This document shows, piece by piece, positions 1 to 9,473 of a stretch of DNA of 64,000 nucleotides (position 1 is its first letter; each line of letters opens with the position of its first letter). Both the position numbers and the translations under genes were made by a program. A model generated the notes under the pieces. The model saw only the letters and a program-made list of their open reading frames with translations. It made no database searches and was not told the DNA's origin. Source of the stretch: Iamia sp035765045 (lineage in GTDB: Bacteria; Actinomycetota; Acidimicrobiia; Acidimicrobiales; Iamiaceae); the NCBI GenBank assembly GCA_035765045.1, contig DASTYI010000099.1, positions 1 through 64,000 on the forward strand. The letters are read 5' to 3'.

Positions 1-1343
1 CCGCCCTTCTTCCCCTTCTTGCCCTTCTTGGGCTTCTTGGGGCCGAGCCCGAAGCTCTTCATCATCTTCTGCATCTGCCGGAACTGCTCCAGCAGGGCGT
101 TGACCTCGGCCACGTTGGAGCCGCTGCCCGCCGCGATGCGCTGGCGGCGGGAACCGTCGATGATGTCGGGGCGGCGCCGCTCCTCCTTGGTCATCGAGGT
201 GATCATGGCCTCGACCCGGGAGAGCTCCCTGTCGTCGATCTCCTGGTTGCGGAGCTCCTTGGGCACACCCGGGAGCATCCCGATCAGGCCCGAGATCGGG
301 CCCATCTTCTTCACCTGCTGCATCTGCTCGAGGAAGTCCTCGAAGGTGAACTGGCCCTCCAGGAGGCGCTGGGCGGCCTCCTCGGCCTCCTTCTCGTCGA
401 AGGCCTCCTTGGCCTTGTCGATCAGGGTCAGGACGTCGCCCATGCCCAGGATCCGCCCGGCCAGGCGGTCGGGGTGGAAGAGGTCGAAGTCGGCGATCTT
501 CTCGCCGTTGGAGGCGAAGGCGATCGGGCGGCCCACGACCTCCTTGACCGACAGGGCGGCACCGCCGCGGGCGTCGCCGTCGAGCTTGGTCAGGATCACG
601 CCGTCGAGCTCGAGGGCGGCGTGGAAGTTCTCGGCCGTGGTGACGGCGTCCTGGCCGGTCATGGCGTCGACGACGAGGAACGTGTAGTGCGGCTGCGTGA
701 CCTCGGCGATGTCGCGCACCTGCTGCATCAGCTCGGCGTCGATCGAGAGGCGGCCGGCGGTGTCGACGATGACGACGTCGCGCCCGAGCCGCTTGGCCTC
801 GTCGATGGCCCGCTGCGCCACCTCGACCGGGTCGCCGCCCTCGCCGCCGATGGCGTCGTCGCGGCTGACGACGGGCACGTCGACCTGGCGGCCGAGGGTG
901 CGGAGCTGCTCGATGGCGGCCGGGCGCTGGAGGTCGGCGCCGACGAGCAGCGGGTTGCGGCCCTGGGCCTTGAACCAGCGGGCCAGCTTGGCGCTCGTCG
1001 TCGTCTTGCCCGAGCCCTGGAGGCCGGCCATCAAGATGACGGTCGGGGGCTTGCTGGCGTAGGTGATCCGCAGGGTCTCGCCGCCGAGGGTGGCGATCAG
1101 CTCCTGGTGGACGATGTCGATGACCTGCTGGGCCGGGTTGAGGGCCTTCGACAGCTCCAGGCCGAGGCAGGCCTCGCGGACCCGGGAGACGAAGCCCCGG
1201 ACCACGGTGAAGCTGACGTCGGCCTCCAGCAGGGCGAGACGGATCTCGCGGAGGACCTCGTCGACCTCCTCCTCGCCCAGGCGGCCCTTGCCACGCAGGC
1301 GGGTGAAGATCCCCTCGAAACGGTCGGTCAGTGCGTCGAACAT
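1..1343 (-). CDS. ffh: Signal recognition particle protein Ffh (3' end cut by window edge)
   Basis: Ffh is the GTPase of the signal recognition particle. It binds signal sequences on ribosomes and docks with FtsY (encoded 1.4 kb away). The frame begins with ATG at 1343 (MFDALTDRFEGIF) and stays open to the window edge, giving about 447 residues without a stop. Visible parts in order are the N helical bundle, the G1 P-loop GLQGSGKTTT near residue 105, ADLQRPAA, the G3 motif DTAGR, the G4 motif TKLDG, and the M domain from about residue 300 with the Met-rich stretch FRQMQKMMKSFG. The visible end is a Lys/Gly-rich tail (KKPKKGKKGKKGG), so only the extreme C-terminus is probably missing. A TACGAT hexamer lies 9 nt before the start, which suggests a leaderless or short-leader transcript. 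Confidence 0.97.
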   Translation of the reverse strand, partial: MFDALTDRFEGIFTRLRGKGRLGEEEVDEVLREIRLALLEADVSFTVVRGFVSRVREACLGLELSKALNPAQQVIDIVHQELIATLGGETLRITYASKPPTVILMAGLQGSGKTTTSAKLARWFKAQGRNPLLVGADLQRPAAIEQLRTLGRQVDVPVVSRDDAIGGEGGDPVEVAQRAIDEAKRLGRDVVIVDTAGRLSIDAELMQQVRDIAEVTQPHYTFLVVDAMTGQDAVTTAENFHAALELDGVILTKLDGDARGGAALSVKEVVGRPIAFASNGEKIADFDLFHPDRLAGRILGMGDVLTLIDKAKEAFDEKEAEEAAQRLLEGQFTFEDFLEQMQQVKKMGPISGLIGMLPGVPKELRNQEIDDRELSRVEAMITSMTKEERRRPDIIDGSRRQRIAAGSGSNVAEVNALLEQFRQMQKMMKSFGLGPKKPKKGKKGKKG

Positions 1344-1401
1344 GCGGCTGGCGATCGTATCGGCCCGACCGTCGCGGCCGGCGTTCGGCGGGGAGGGAGG
1401 A

Positions 1402-1626
1402 TCAGACCTCGGGGGTGATCGGCCCGGTGGGGGCCGTGGGGGCGCCCTGGGTGCGGGCCGCCAGCTGGGCCTGGAGCCGGGCCCGCAGCTCCGCCCCGGT
1501 GGTGGGGGCGACGAGCAGCCCGACCCCGACCCCCAGCAGGAACACGACGAAGCGGTTGTAGCCCATCACCCGGGCGATGAGCAGGACGATCTTCACGGGG
1601 GAGAAGAGCAACCGCAGGAGGAACAT
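1402..1626 (-). CDS. Small YtxH-like membrane protein (74 aa)
   Basis: This 74-residue protein starts at the only in-frame ATG (MFLLRLLFSP). Its hydrophobic stretch (about residues 3-40) ends in GVGVGLLVAPTTGAELRARL, which resembles the YtxH/gas-vesicle-accessory pattern of a membrane segment followed by 'G.L.APtsG.e.R..l'. The C-terminal 30 residues are polar and rich in Ala and Gln. It lies 58 nt upstream of ffh on the same strand and could be co-transcribed with it. Function is unknown, and the family assignment rests on this short motif only. Confidence 0.7.
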   Translation of the reverse strand: MFLLRLLFSPVKIVLLIARVMGYNRFVVFLLGVGVGLLVAPTTGAELRARLQAQLAARTQGAPTAPTGPITPEV

Positions 1627-1705
1627 GGGCGCCCACCGTACCGACCCCGGGCCCCCGGGGTCGGATGCCCGGCTGGGGACGGCCGTCATGGGGTAGGGAG
1701 GGCGG

Positions 1706-2776
1706 ATGCGTCGCACCCCCGCCCTCGTGCTCGCCGCCCTCCTCCTCCCCGCCGGGTTGGCGGCGTGCAGCGACGACGACCCGTCGGAGATCGCCACCGG
1801 TGACGGCTTCTCGATCGAGGCCGCCCTGGCCGAGCTCCCCGACCCCGACGAGGACGACCTCCGCCTCACCGTGGTCGTCGCCGACATGGCCGAGGCGGCC
1901 GAGGCCAACGAGGCCGGCGAGCGCCCGACCTCCGGCGACGACGAGGACCTGGGCCGGTGGTTCCTCACCGCCACCGGATCGGGCGCCCCCGAGGACGGCG
2001 AGGTGCTCCCGCCCGTGTTCGTCCCCTCGGCCGAGGTGCTGGGGACCCAGCGGCTCCTGTCGGCTGGCGAGATCGAGGAGGAGCTGGGCTGGTCGGTGCT
2101 CGACGTCGACGCCGTGGCCGAGGTCCTCGCCCCGCCCTTCCGCTTCGCCGTGGTCACCGGCGACGTCGGCGAGGACACCCTCACCGATGCCGGGCTCGAA
2201 CCCGACGGCGACGGCGTCGTCTCGGTGGGCGACGGGGAGGACGGCGAGACCGACCCCGACGCCGCGTCGGCCGCCCGGCCCATCGGGGCGCCGGTGCGGA
2301 TGGCGGCCGACGGCGACCGACTGGCCGCCAGCAGCTCCACCGACGCCGTCGCCGACTGGGTCGACGGCGACCCCGAGACGCTGGCCGACCGCGACGACCT
2401 GCGGGCCGTGGCCGCCGCCCTCGACGACGCCGACGCCCTCTCCGCCTACATCACCACCGCCCTCGACGACGAGGGCGGCCACACGGCGGTCGGCATCGGC
2501 TGGTCGGTCGAGGACGGCGAGTCCCGCATCACCATCGCCTACGCCTACGGGAGCGAGGCCGACGCCGAGGACGGTGCCGACGCGGTCGAGGCGGCCTTCG
2601 CCGGCGCCTCGCAGCAGACGGGCAGGCCCCTGGCCGACCTGCTGGCCCTCGACGAGGTCGAGGTCGACGGCGACGTCGTGGTGGCCCACACCCGGCCGGG
2701 GCCCGAGGGCCGCCCGCAGGTCGCCATGGCCCTGCTCCAGCAGGGCAGCGCCCCCTTCGTGCTCGGCGGGGGCTGA
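1706..2776 (+). CDS. Putative lipoprotein, Asp/Glu-rich (356 aa)
   Basis: A lipobox at residues 18-21 (LAAC, Cys21) after a short Arg-Arg hydrophobic signal predicts lipid anchoring outside the cytoplasmic membrane. The mature part is very acidic and has no motif I recognise. It contains alternating helix-like and strand-like stretches, including a conserved-looking DALSAYITTAL segment near residue 245. The ATG at 1706 is preceded by an AGGGAGG Shine-Dalgarno. The gene ends 4 nt before the convergent ftsY stop. Function is unknown. Confidence 0.85.
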   Translation: MRRTPALVLAALLLPAGLAACSDDDPSEIATGDGFSIEAALAELPDPDEDDLRLTVVVADMAEAAEANEAGERPTSGDDEDLGRWFLTATGSGAPEDGEVLPPVFVPSAEVLGTQRLLSAGEIEEELGWSVLDVDAVAEVLAPPFRFAVVTGDVGEDTLTDAGLEPDGDGVVSVGDGEDGETDPDAASAARPIGAPVRMAADGDRLAASSSTDAVADWVDGDPETLADRDDLRAVAAALDDADALSAYITTALDDEGGHTAVGIGWSVEDGESRITIAYAYGSEADAEDGADAVEAAFAGASQQTGRPLADLLALDEVEVDGDVVVAHTRPGPEGRPQVAMALLQQGSAPFVLGGG

Positions 2777-2780
2777 CCCG

Positions 2781-3905
2781 TCAGGCGGTGGCGAAGAGGG
2801 CGTCGACGAACTCGTCGGGGTCGAAGGCCACCAGGTCGTCGGCGGTCTCGCCCAGGCCGACCAGCTTCACCGGGATCCCCAGGTCGGCCTGGATGGCGAC
2901 GACGATGCCGCCCTTGGCCGAGCCGTCGAGCTTGGTGAGCACGACGCCGGTGACGTCGACGGCCTCGGTGAACACGCGGGCCTGGGCCAGGCCGTTCTGG
3001 CCCGTGGTGGCGTCGAGGACGAGCAGCGTCTCGGTGACGTGGCCGGGCTCCTTGCCCGCCACCCGGCGGACCTTGCGGAGCTCCTCCATCAGGTTGGTCT
3101 TGTTGTGGAGGCGGCCGGCGGTGTCGGCCAGCACCAGGTCGGCGCCCTGGGCGTTGGCCTTGGAGATGCCGTCGAAGATGATCGAGCTGGGGTCGGCGCC
3201 CTCGTCGCCCCGCACGAGGGTGGCGCCCGAGCGCTCGGCCCACGTGCCCAGCTGCTCGGCGGCGGCGGCCCGGAAGGTGTCGCCGGCGGCCATGACGACG
3301 GTCCGGCCGACCTCGGCCTCGCGCTTGCCGATCTTGCCGATCGTGGTGGTCTTGCCCACGCCGTTGACGCCGACGAAGAGCCAGACGTTGGTCCGGCCCT
3401 CGTCGAAGCGGAGCGAGCGGTCGGCCACGGCCAGGCGGGCCTTCATCTCGTCCTTGACCGCCTCCAGCAGCGCCTCGGGGGACTCGATCCCCTGCTCCTT
3501 GACCCGGGCCCGGACGGCGTCGAGCAGGTCGGTCGCGGGGCCGACGCCGACGTCGGCCCGGATCAGCGCCTCCTCCAGGTCGTCCCAGGTCTCGGCGTCG
3601 ATGGCCGAGCGGGACAGGATCGAGCCCCAGTAGCCCGAGACCGTGCCCCGGGCCTTGGCCAGCCGGTCGCGGAAGGTCGGGCGGACGGGGGTGACGACCG
3701 GCGGCGTCTCGAGCGGCGGCGGCTCCTCGACCGCCACCTCGCCCTCGGGGGCCTCGACCGTCGGGCGGTCGAGCGTGGCCGTGCCGGCCCGCGGGGCGGC
3801 CGGCGGCTCGAGCTCGGGGCCCCGGTCGCGGTAGCGGGGGGCGACGAAGGCGACGGCGATGCCGAAGACGACACCGACGACGAGGAGGACGATCAGGATC
3901 TCCAT
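2781..3905 (-). CDS. ftsY: Signal recognition particle receptor FtsY
   Basis: FtsY is the membrane-associated GTPase receptor that pairs with Ffh to deliver ribosomes to the translocon. The 374-residue protein opens with a membrane segment (residues 2-25, IVLLVVGVVFGIAVAFVAP), then a short charged/Pro linker, and then the NG domain. Motifs are GVNGVGKTTT (G1), AGDTFRAAA, DTAGRLHNK (G3) and TKLDGSAKGG (G4/closing loop). The long acidic A domain of E. coli FtsY is missing and is replaced by the N-terminal membrane anchor, as is common in actinobacteria. The start is ATG at 3905. A TAGCAT hexamer sits 10 nt upstream. Confidence 0.97.
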   Translation of the reverse strand: MEILIVLLVVGVVFGIAVAFVAPRYRDRGPELEPPAAPRAGTATLDRPTVEAPEGEVAVEEPPPLETPPVVTPVRPTFRDRLAKARGTVSGYWGSILSRSAIDAETWDDLEEALIRADVGVGPATDLLDAVRARVKEQGIESPEALLEAVKDEMKARLAVADRSLRFDEGRTNVWLFVGVNGVGKTTTIGKIGKREAEVGRTVVMAAGDTFRAAAAEQLGTWAERSGATLVRGDEGADPSSIIFDGISKANAQGADLVLADTAGRLHNKTNLMEELRKVRRVAGKEPGHVTETLLVLDATTGQNGLAQARVFTEAVDVTGVVLTKLDGSAKGGIVVAIQADLGIPVKLVGLGETADDLVAFDPDEFVDALFATA

Positions 3906-3953
3906 CAGGTCGCCGATGCTACGTGGGCGCTCCCCCGCCTCCCCACCGGGGCC

Positions 3954-6071
3954 TCAGCCGCCGGCGACGCCGGCGACCGGCGGGTCGAGCGTGCGGAGCT
4001 CGTCGGCGGGCACCGGGGTGCGGGCCAGCTCGACGATCCGCTCCCCCAGCCAGGCCCACGTGGGCCCGGTGGTCTCGGGCTCGTAGTGGAAGCCGTCGGG
4101 TCGGATCTCGACGCCGTCGATCTCCTCCTGGAAGACGCCCCCGGGGCACAGCAGGTCGCCCAGGTCGTAGTAGGCGGCCCGGGGCCCGAGGCTCTCGGCG
4201 AACAGGCGGAACTGCTCGTTGACCCAGGCCAGCCGGACCGGGTCGGCCCGCTCGGCGGCCGGGTTGGTGGGGCCCAGCTGAGTGTCCTTCGGCCGCATGC
4301 AGGGGGCGCCGATCATGGCGATGCGCACGTCGGGGACGATGTCGAGCACGGCCCGCACCCCCGACTCCAACCCCTCGCGGATGGCGGCGGCCATCTCGGG
4401 CGAGCCGTTGACCAGCCGGGTCCCGTCGGCCCGCTGGTAGTCGTAGACCTCCCAGGCCCCGAACACGAGGGCCAGCACGTCGGGCGGGTTGGCCGAGGCC
4501 CCCTCCTGCCAGTACTGCTGCCAGCCGACGCAGCGGTCGCTGATCGGGTCGGCCCGGCCGGCGACGATGGCGGTGCCGTCGACGACGCCGCAGCCGATGA
4601 TCGCCCGCCCCATCATCTCGACGTCCGGGGGGACGCCGGTCGGCGCGTAGGTGAGGGTGAAGGCGACCGAGTCGCCGGTGACCATCGCCTTGACCTTCCG
4701 GCCCTCGGGCACCGGCGGGATCCCGATCTCCTCGACCTCCTCGGCCTCCTCGGCGGCGACGGTGGTGACCGTCCCGTCGAGCTCGGGGACGCCGACCTCG
4801 GCGTCGACCACCGCCTGCGGCGTGCCCCCCGTGCTGACCCCGTCGGGGACCCGGGCGGTGCCGGCCACCAGCAGCCAGACGACGACCACGGCGCTCACCG
4901 CCACCGTGGCCGGGCGCGACCGCAGCGGGCCCGGGAAGCGGAGGCGGAGCCCGTCGAGGCCGTGACGGCGGACCGGCTGCTCGACGAGCCAGTACGACGC
5001 CAGGGTCAGGACGACGGTCACCGCCGTGCGCAGGGCGAGCAGGGCCGGCTCGACCCACCAGCCGGTGCCGTCGAGGCCGGTGCGGTCGGGCGTCAGGGCC
5101 ACGTCGACCGGCCAGTGCCACAGGTAGAGCCCGTAGGACACCCGGCCGATCGCCACCAGCGGACGGGCGGCCAGCACCCGGGTGACCGGGAGCTCCGAGC
5201 GGGGGACGGCGATGGCGGCCACCAGGGCGGCGGTGGCCAGGGCCAGGCCGAGGAAGCCGCCCTGGTACATCCAACCGTCGGCCTCGTGGACGAACAGGTA
5301 GGCGGCGACGACGAGCGCGGCCCCGACGACACCGGCCACCGTCAGCGCCCGGCGGGCCCGGTGCAGCGGCCACTGGGCGGCCACGGCGGCGAGGAGGGCG
5401 CCGACCAGGAGGGTGTGGGCCCGGGTGTCGGTGCCGTAGTAGGCCCGCGACGGGTCGGCCTCGCCGCTCGCCACCACGGCCATCCAGGCCGCCGACGCCG
5501 CCGTCGCCACCGCCAGCCCGGCCACGAAGGCCCGGATCCGCTGCGGGCGGCGCAGCACCAGGGCCACGACGATCGGGAACAGCACGTACCACTGCTCCTC
5601 CACCGCCAGCGACCACAGGTGGCGCAGCGGCGACGGGGCCCCGGCGAAGTACGACTGCTCGGTGACGACGAACCGCCAGTTGGCGACGTAGCCGAGGGCG
5701 GCCAGCCCGTCGCCCCGCACGCTGGCCCGCATCGTCGGCTCGATCAGGAAGGGGGCGGCGATGCCGACCGCCCCAACGAGCACCAGCAGGGCCGGGAGCA
5801 GGCGGCGGAGCCGGCGCACCCAGAACTGCTCGAGGTCGATCGCCCCGGTGCCCACCCGCTCCCGCAGCAGCAGGGTGGTGATCAGGTAGCCGGAGAGGAC
5901 GAAGAAGACGTCGACCCCGAGGAAGCCCCCGGGCATCCACGCCACGCCGCCGTGGAAGAGCATCACGCCGACGACGGCGACCGCCCGCAGGCCGTCGAGG
6001 GCGGGCAGGTACGGCAGCGGGCGCCGGTCCCCCGCCGGAGGGACCGAGGCCGTCGGGGCGGGCTGGGTCAT
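3954..6071 (-). CDS. OafA/YrhL-type acyltransferase with C-terminal SGNH domain
   Basis: This is a membrane O-acyltransferase of the acyltransferase-3 family fused to an extracytoplasmic SGNH hydrolase-like domain (705 aa). Such proteins O-acetylate cell-surface polysaccharides or peptidoglycan. The first about 380 residues hold about ten hydrophobic segments and start with the family signature LDGLRAVAVVGVMLFH followed by FFVLSGYLIT. The C-terminal domain shows the SGNH blocks GDSVAFTL (Ser nucleophile) and DGFHYEP (Asp-x-x-His). The start at 6071 is supported by TACCGT 9 nt upstream. The substrate cannot be told from sequence. The neighbouring envelope genes are consistent with a surface role. 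Confidence 0.93.
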   Translation of the reverse strand: MTQPAPTASVPPAGDRRPLPYLPALDGLRAVAVVGVMLFHGGVAWMPGGFLGVDVFFVLSGYLITTLLLRERVGTGAIDLEQFWVRRLRRLLPALLVLVGAVGIAAPFLIEPTMRASVRGDGLAALGYVANWRFVVTEQSYFAGAPSPLRHLWSLAVEEQWYVLFPIVVALVLRRPQRIRAFVAGLAVATAASAAWMAVVASGEADPSRAYYGTDTRAHTLLVGALLAAVAAQWPLHRARRALTVAGVVGAALVVAAYLFVHEADGWMYQGGFLGLALATAALVAAIAVPRSELPVTRVLAARPLVAIGRVSYGLYLWHWPVDVALTPDRTGLDGTGWWVEPALLALRTAVTVVLTLASYWLVEQPVRRHGLDGLRLRFPGPLRSRPATVAVSAVVVVWLLVAGTARVPDGVSTGGTPQAVVDAEVGVPELDGTVTTVAAEEAEEVEEIGIPPVPEGRKVKAMVTGDSVAFTLTYAPTGVPPDVEMMGRAIIGCGVVDGTAIVAGRADPISDRCVGWQQYWQEGASANPPDVLALVFGAWEVYDYQRADGTRLVNGSPEMAAAIREGLESGVRAVLDIVPDVRIAMIGAPCMRPKDTQLGPTNPAAERADPVRLAWVNEQFRLFAESLGPRAAYYDLGDLLCPGGVFQEEIDGVEIRPDGFHYEPETTGPTWAWLGERIVELARTPVPADELRTLDPPVAGVAGG

Positions 6072-6092
6072 GGCCCCGGAACGGTATCGACA

Positions 6093-6123
6093 TCGACCGC
6101 CGCGCTCCGAGCGCGACGGTCGA
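6093..6123. terminator. Hairpin between acyltransferase start and htrA stop
   Basis: Arms 6093-6106 and 6110-6123 pair over 14 bp with one mismatch around a CCG loop. The hairpin lies 18 nt past the stop of the leftward htrA-like gene, so it fits a rho-independent-like terminator without a clear U tract, as usual at this G+C. It also overlaps the upstream region of the acyltransferase gene. Confidence 0.5.
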
Positions 6124-6141
6124 CGTCGGTCCTCCGGGGGG

Positions 6142-7455
6142 TCAGCGGGTGGGGGCCTCGCCCAGGGTCAGGGTGACCTCGACCTCGGTGCCCTGGCGGT
6201 CGACGCCCAGGGTGACCTCGGTGCCGGGCTCCCGGCTGCGGACGGCGGCGACCAGGTCGGCCGAGCTGGCGATGGCGTCGCCGTCGAGGCTGGTCACCAC
6301 GTCGCCGGCCTCGATCCCGGCCTCGTCACCGGGGCTGCCCGGCTCGACCTGGACCACCTGGGCGCCCGCGACCTCGCCGGTGGCGTCGGCGGCGCTCACA
6401 CCCAGGTAGCCGTTGGTGATCGGCAGGCCCTCGACCAGGCGATCGGCCACCGCCTTGGCCGTCTCGATGGGGACGGCGAAGCCGACGCCGACGTTGCCGC
6501 CGGACTCGCTGGCGATCTGGTCGTTGACGCCGATCACCCGGCCCGAGCGGTCGGCCAGGGCGCCCCCCGAGTTGCCGGGGTTGATGGGGGCGTCGGTCTG
6601 GATCATGGGGACGGCACCGCCCGGGGTCTGGACCGAGCGGCCCACGGCGCTCACCACGCCCGAGGTCACCGTCTGGTCGAGGCCGAAGGGGCTGCCGATG
6701 GCGACGGCCAGCTGGCCGACCTCGGCGGGGTCGTCGAGGGCGAGGGAGGCGGCGGTCAGGCCGTCGGCCTCGACCCGCACCACGGCGATGTCCGAGCCGT
6801 CGTCGGCCCCCACCACCTCGCCCTCGAGCGTCCGCCCGTCGGCCAGGCGCACCGCCACCTGCTGGGTGCCGGTGACGACGTGGGCGGCGGTCATGATCAG
6901 GCCCTCCTCGGCGTCGTAGACGAAGCCCGAGCCGAGACCGGTCTGGGTCTCGAGTTGGACGACCGCCGGGCTGAGGGCCTCGGCGACGGCCGCCACCGGC
7001 TCGGTGGCGGGGTCGGCGGCCTGCACCGTCGGAGTGGTCGCCGCCGTGGTGGCCGTCGCCGCCGGGGTGTCGTCGTCGGCCAGCGACTCACCGGCGGCGA
7101 ACCCGGCCCCGGCGGCCCCGCCCATCAGCAGGGCGACGAGGAGGCCGGCGCCGACGAGCCTCGGCCCGCGCCGCCGACCGGGCGAGGAGCCCGACCCGGG
7201 CGCCGCCGGCGGGGGGACGGGCGGCGGCGCTCCGGGGTCGGGACGACCCCACCCGGGGTGGGCGGGAGCACCCCAGGTGGGGTCGGGAGGACCGACGGGG
7301 GGCGCGCCATCCCCGGGCGCACCCCCCGTCGGGGGGACCGGGGGCGGGCCGGCAGGGAGGACCGGCGGCCAGGTCCCGGTCGGGGGGGACGGAGGACCGG
7401 ACGGCGGGGGCTCGGTGGGAGCGGGCGGGGCGGGGGGCCAGGTCGACGTGTCCAT
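6142..7455 (-). CDS. HtrA/DegP-like trypsin-fold protease with PDZ domain
   Basis: This is a membrane-anchored S1C serine protease for envelope protein quality control. Order along the 437 residues: a Pro/Gly-rich cytoplasmic stretch (1-92), a basic patch and one membrane helix (about 98-122), a Thr/Ala linker, a trypsin-like domain with triad residues His192 (TAAHVV), Asp222 (GSDIAV) and Ser296 (GNSGGA), and a C-terminal PDZ domain (about 345-435, GYLGVS...VEPGSPGDEAGIEAGDVV). The ATG at 7455 follows a GAGGTG Shine-Dalgarno 5 nt upstream. All three catalytic residues are present, so activity is expected. Confidence 0.95.
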   Translation of the reverse strand: MDTSTWPPAPPAPTEPPPSGPPSPPTGTWPPVLPAGPPPVPPTGGAPGDGAPPVGPPDPTWGAPAHPGWGRPDPGAPPPVPPPAAPGSGSSPGRRRGPRLVGAGLLVALLMGGAAGAGFAAGESLADDDTPAATATTAATTPTVQAADPATEPVAAVAEALSPAVVQLETQTGLGSGFVYDAEEGLIMTAAHVVTGTQQVAVRLADGRTLEGEVVGADDGSDIAVVRVEADGLTAASLALDDPAEVGQLAVAIGSPFGLDQTVTSGVVSAVGRSVQTPGGAVPMIQTDAPINPGNSGGALADRSGRVIGVNDQIASESGGNVGVGFAVPIETAKAVADRLVEGLPITNGYLGVSAADATGEVAGAQVVQVEPGSPGDEAGIEAGDVVTSLDGDAIASSADLVAAVRSREPGTEVTLGVDRQGTEVEVTLTLGEAPTR

Positions 7456-7586
7456 CGGTCACCTCGGGTCGTGCGGTCGGATGGCGGGACCGTACGGAGG
7501 GGCGCGGAAACACCCCCGAAGGGCTCGGGCAACGTGACCTAAGACGAACCTGAGAGCGACCTGGGAGCGCCGGGCGGCGCCGGCGC

Positions 7587-9365
7587 CTACCCGTGGAACT
7601 CGTCGGTGGCGACCACGGCGACGGCGATGTCCCGGTCGTCGCGGGTGAGCCGGAGGAGCTCGGCGAACCGGGTCACCTCGGCCCCCGTGGCCGGCCGCTC
7701 GAGCAGCCGCTCGACGCCCTCGGTGGCGCGCCGTCGCCGGCTCTCGGCCGAGCCGAGCACCTGGCGGGCCACGGTCCAGCGGGTCGGCGAGGCCTCCAGG
7801 CGGCCGCGGAAGAAGGCCAGGCTGGGGGCGTCGACGGGACGGCCGAGCACCCGCTCGAAGAGGCGGCGGACGAAGCCCTCGGGCGTCCCCCCGGCCCGGC
7901 TGTAGAACTCGGCCGAGGCCAGGTAGCTCACCAGCATGTGCTCGTAGGGCCGGGCGCCCAGGTAGCCGACCCAGTAGAGGCACGAGGCCCGGTCGAGGCG
8001 GCGGTCCAGGTACGCCTGGGCGGGGTCGAGGACGAACGGCCCGGTGGCGATGTCGCGGGCCGTGCTCAGGCTGCGGGCGACGGTGGTGCGGCTCGTCCCC
8101 CGCTCCAGCCGGCGGGCCCAGTACCAGCGCTCGGCGTTGGTCGCCGGGCGGCGGAAGAAGGCCTGGTAGAGCTTCTCGACGTAGGGGCCCTCGGCCCGCT
8201 CGGGGAAGGGCTCGATCGTGGCCGAGACGCAGCCGTCGGGGCCGTTGACGGGGTTGCAGCGGGCGATCGTCCCGCCCGGGATCTCGACGACGAAGCCGGT
8301 GCGGAAGGACCGGGCGTACTCGACCACCGGGTAGTCGGTCGACACCCACTGGGCGCCGCTGCGGAGGGCGGCGTCGCGGGCCGAGGTGTCGCCCTCGCGG
8401 GCCTCGACGGTCTCGGCGTCGGAGCGCGTGCGGACCACGTAGCCGTCGGCGACCAGCTGGCGGATGCGGGCCTCGCCGCCGCGGGCGTCGTTGACCTTGA
8501 CGAAGGCGGCGTCGTCCTGGCCGGGCTCGGCGCTGGTGAACAGGATCCGGTCCTCCAGCGACGGGTGGCCGGCGAGGTAGTCGGTGCGGTAGCCACCGCC
8601 GTTGTCCATCAGGAACATGACCTTGCCCCGGCTGTCGCCCAGGGTGGGCCAGCCGGTGTCGAGCACGGCGTCCTCGAGGGTGGCGGCATCGCCCCGCACG
8701 TCGTCGGGGGTGACGATCCCCTCGCGGTCGACGACGCTCAGGATCTCCTCGTCGAGGGCGTCCATGGCGTCCGCCGTCCACGGCTCGGGGACGACGAACG
8801 GGAAGCCGCCGAGGGGGACCTCGTCGTCCTTGAGCTCGAGGAGGATGGCGATCGGCAGGTGGTCCGGGTTGGCGTCCGACCACGTCTCCACGGCCTGGAG
8901 GCAGGCGACCAGCGTCAGGCAGGTCGAGCGGTAGTCGACGTCCTGGACGTGGAGGACCTTGGTGCCCGGGGCGTCCATCGCCGGGTCGTAGGGGCCGTGG
9001 CCGGCCACGCTCCGCAGCAGCGGCTCGGAGTACAGACCGCCCGCGGTGTCGCGGAAGATGTCGAGCTCGATCTGGCGGACCTTCTGCTCGGCGAGCTGCT
9101 CGCCCAGCGGGGCGTGGCTGTACTGCATCAGGTCGTCGGCCTCGCCGATGAAGCCCCGGCGCACCGCCGTCTCCTCGGCCGAGGCGGCCAGGTGGTAGCT
9201 GTTGTGGCTCCCCACGACCTGGATCTCGTTGATCCGCAGGTCGTCGGGTCCGGGCGGGGCGGCCGGCGCCGGGGTGGCCCCCGTCGCCCCCACCAGCGTC
9301 GCCGCCGTCAGCACCGCCACCAGCGCGGCCCGCCGGGCGCGCCGACCCGTCATCGTCTCGAACAT
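7587..9365 (-). CDS. Secreted PI-PLC-like phosphodiesterase with C-terminal DUF4214
   Basis: This is an exported protein of about 592 residues. The start at 9365 (MFETMTGRR) is chosen because AGGGGG lies about 8 nt upstream and the Arg-rich signal peptide (RRARRAALVAVLTAATLVGA, cut near APAAPPG) then begins properly. The N-terminal two thirds match the Ca2+-dependent phosphoinositide phospholipase C (TIM-barrel) family: VVGSHNSYHL (first catalytic His) and IELDIFRD (metal-binding Glu/Asp). The last about 200 residues carry DUF4214-like helical repeats (FFRRPATNAERWYWARRLERG and further copies), which are found in secreted and S-layer-associated proteins. True substrate unknown. The same DUF4214 module recurs in the PGRP amidase at 58-60 kb. 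Confidence 0.85.
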   Translation of the reverse strand: MFETMTGRRARRAALVAVLTAATLVGATGATPAPAAPPGPDDLRINEIQVVGSHNSYHLAASAEETAVRRGFIGEADDLMQYSHAPLGEQLAEQKVRQIELDIFRDTAGGLYSEPLLRSVAGHGPYDPAMDAPGTKVLHVQDVDYRSTCLTLVACLQAVETWSDANPDHLPIAILLELKDDEVPLGGFPFVVPEPWTADAMDALDEEILSVVDREGIVTPDDVRGDAATLEDAVLDTGWPTLGDSRGKVMFLMDNGGGYRTDYLAGHPSLEDRILFTSAEPGQDDAAFVKVNDARGGEARIRQLVADGYVVRTRSDAETVEAREGDTSARDAALRSGAQWVSTDYPVVEYARSFRTGFVVEIPGGTIARCNPVNGPDGCVSATIEPFPERAEGPYVEKLYQAFFRRPATNAERWYWARRLERGTSRTTVARSLSTARDIATGPFVLDPAQAYLDRRLDRASCLYWVGYLGARPYEHMLVSYLASAEFYSRAGGTPEGFVRRLFERVLGRPVDAPSLAFFRGRLEASPTRWTVARQVLGSAESRRRRATEGVERLLERPATGAEVTRFAELLRLTRDDRDIAVAVVATDEFHG

Positions 9366-9445
9366 CGTGATCTGCCCCCTGGCTCGCAGCCCGCTCGCGC
9401 CCGGCAAGGTAGCCGTTCGGTGTCCTCGGGGTGAACGGAGGGTCA

Positions 9446-9471
9446 GCGGGACGGCTCATGTACCGTCCCGC
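9446..9471. promoter_or_regulatory. Hairpin/inverted repeat over the predicted -10 of the PIG-L gene
   Basis: GCGGGACGG (9446-9454) and CCGTCCCGC (9463-9471) form a perfect 9-bp inverted repeat with an 8-nt loop. It ends 2 nt before the ATG at 9474. The right half lies in the TACCGT hexamer (9461-9466), which is 7 nt from that ATG, so the repeat could be an operator or a 5'-end structure in the divergent promoter region. Confidence 0.5.
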
Positions 9472-9473
9472 CG

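Noticed and set aside
1665..6176. A plus-strand open frame of about 1,500 codons across the lipoprotein, ftsY and acyltransferase genes
   Set aside because: It is a shadow frame: the overlapped genes have clear families on their own frames, while this translation is low-complexity Gly/Asp/Arg.
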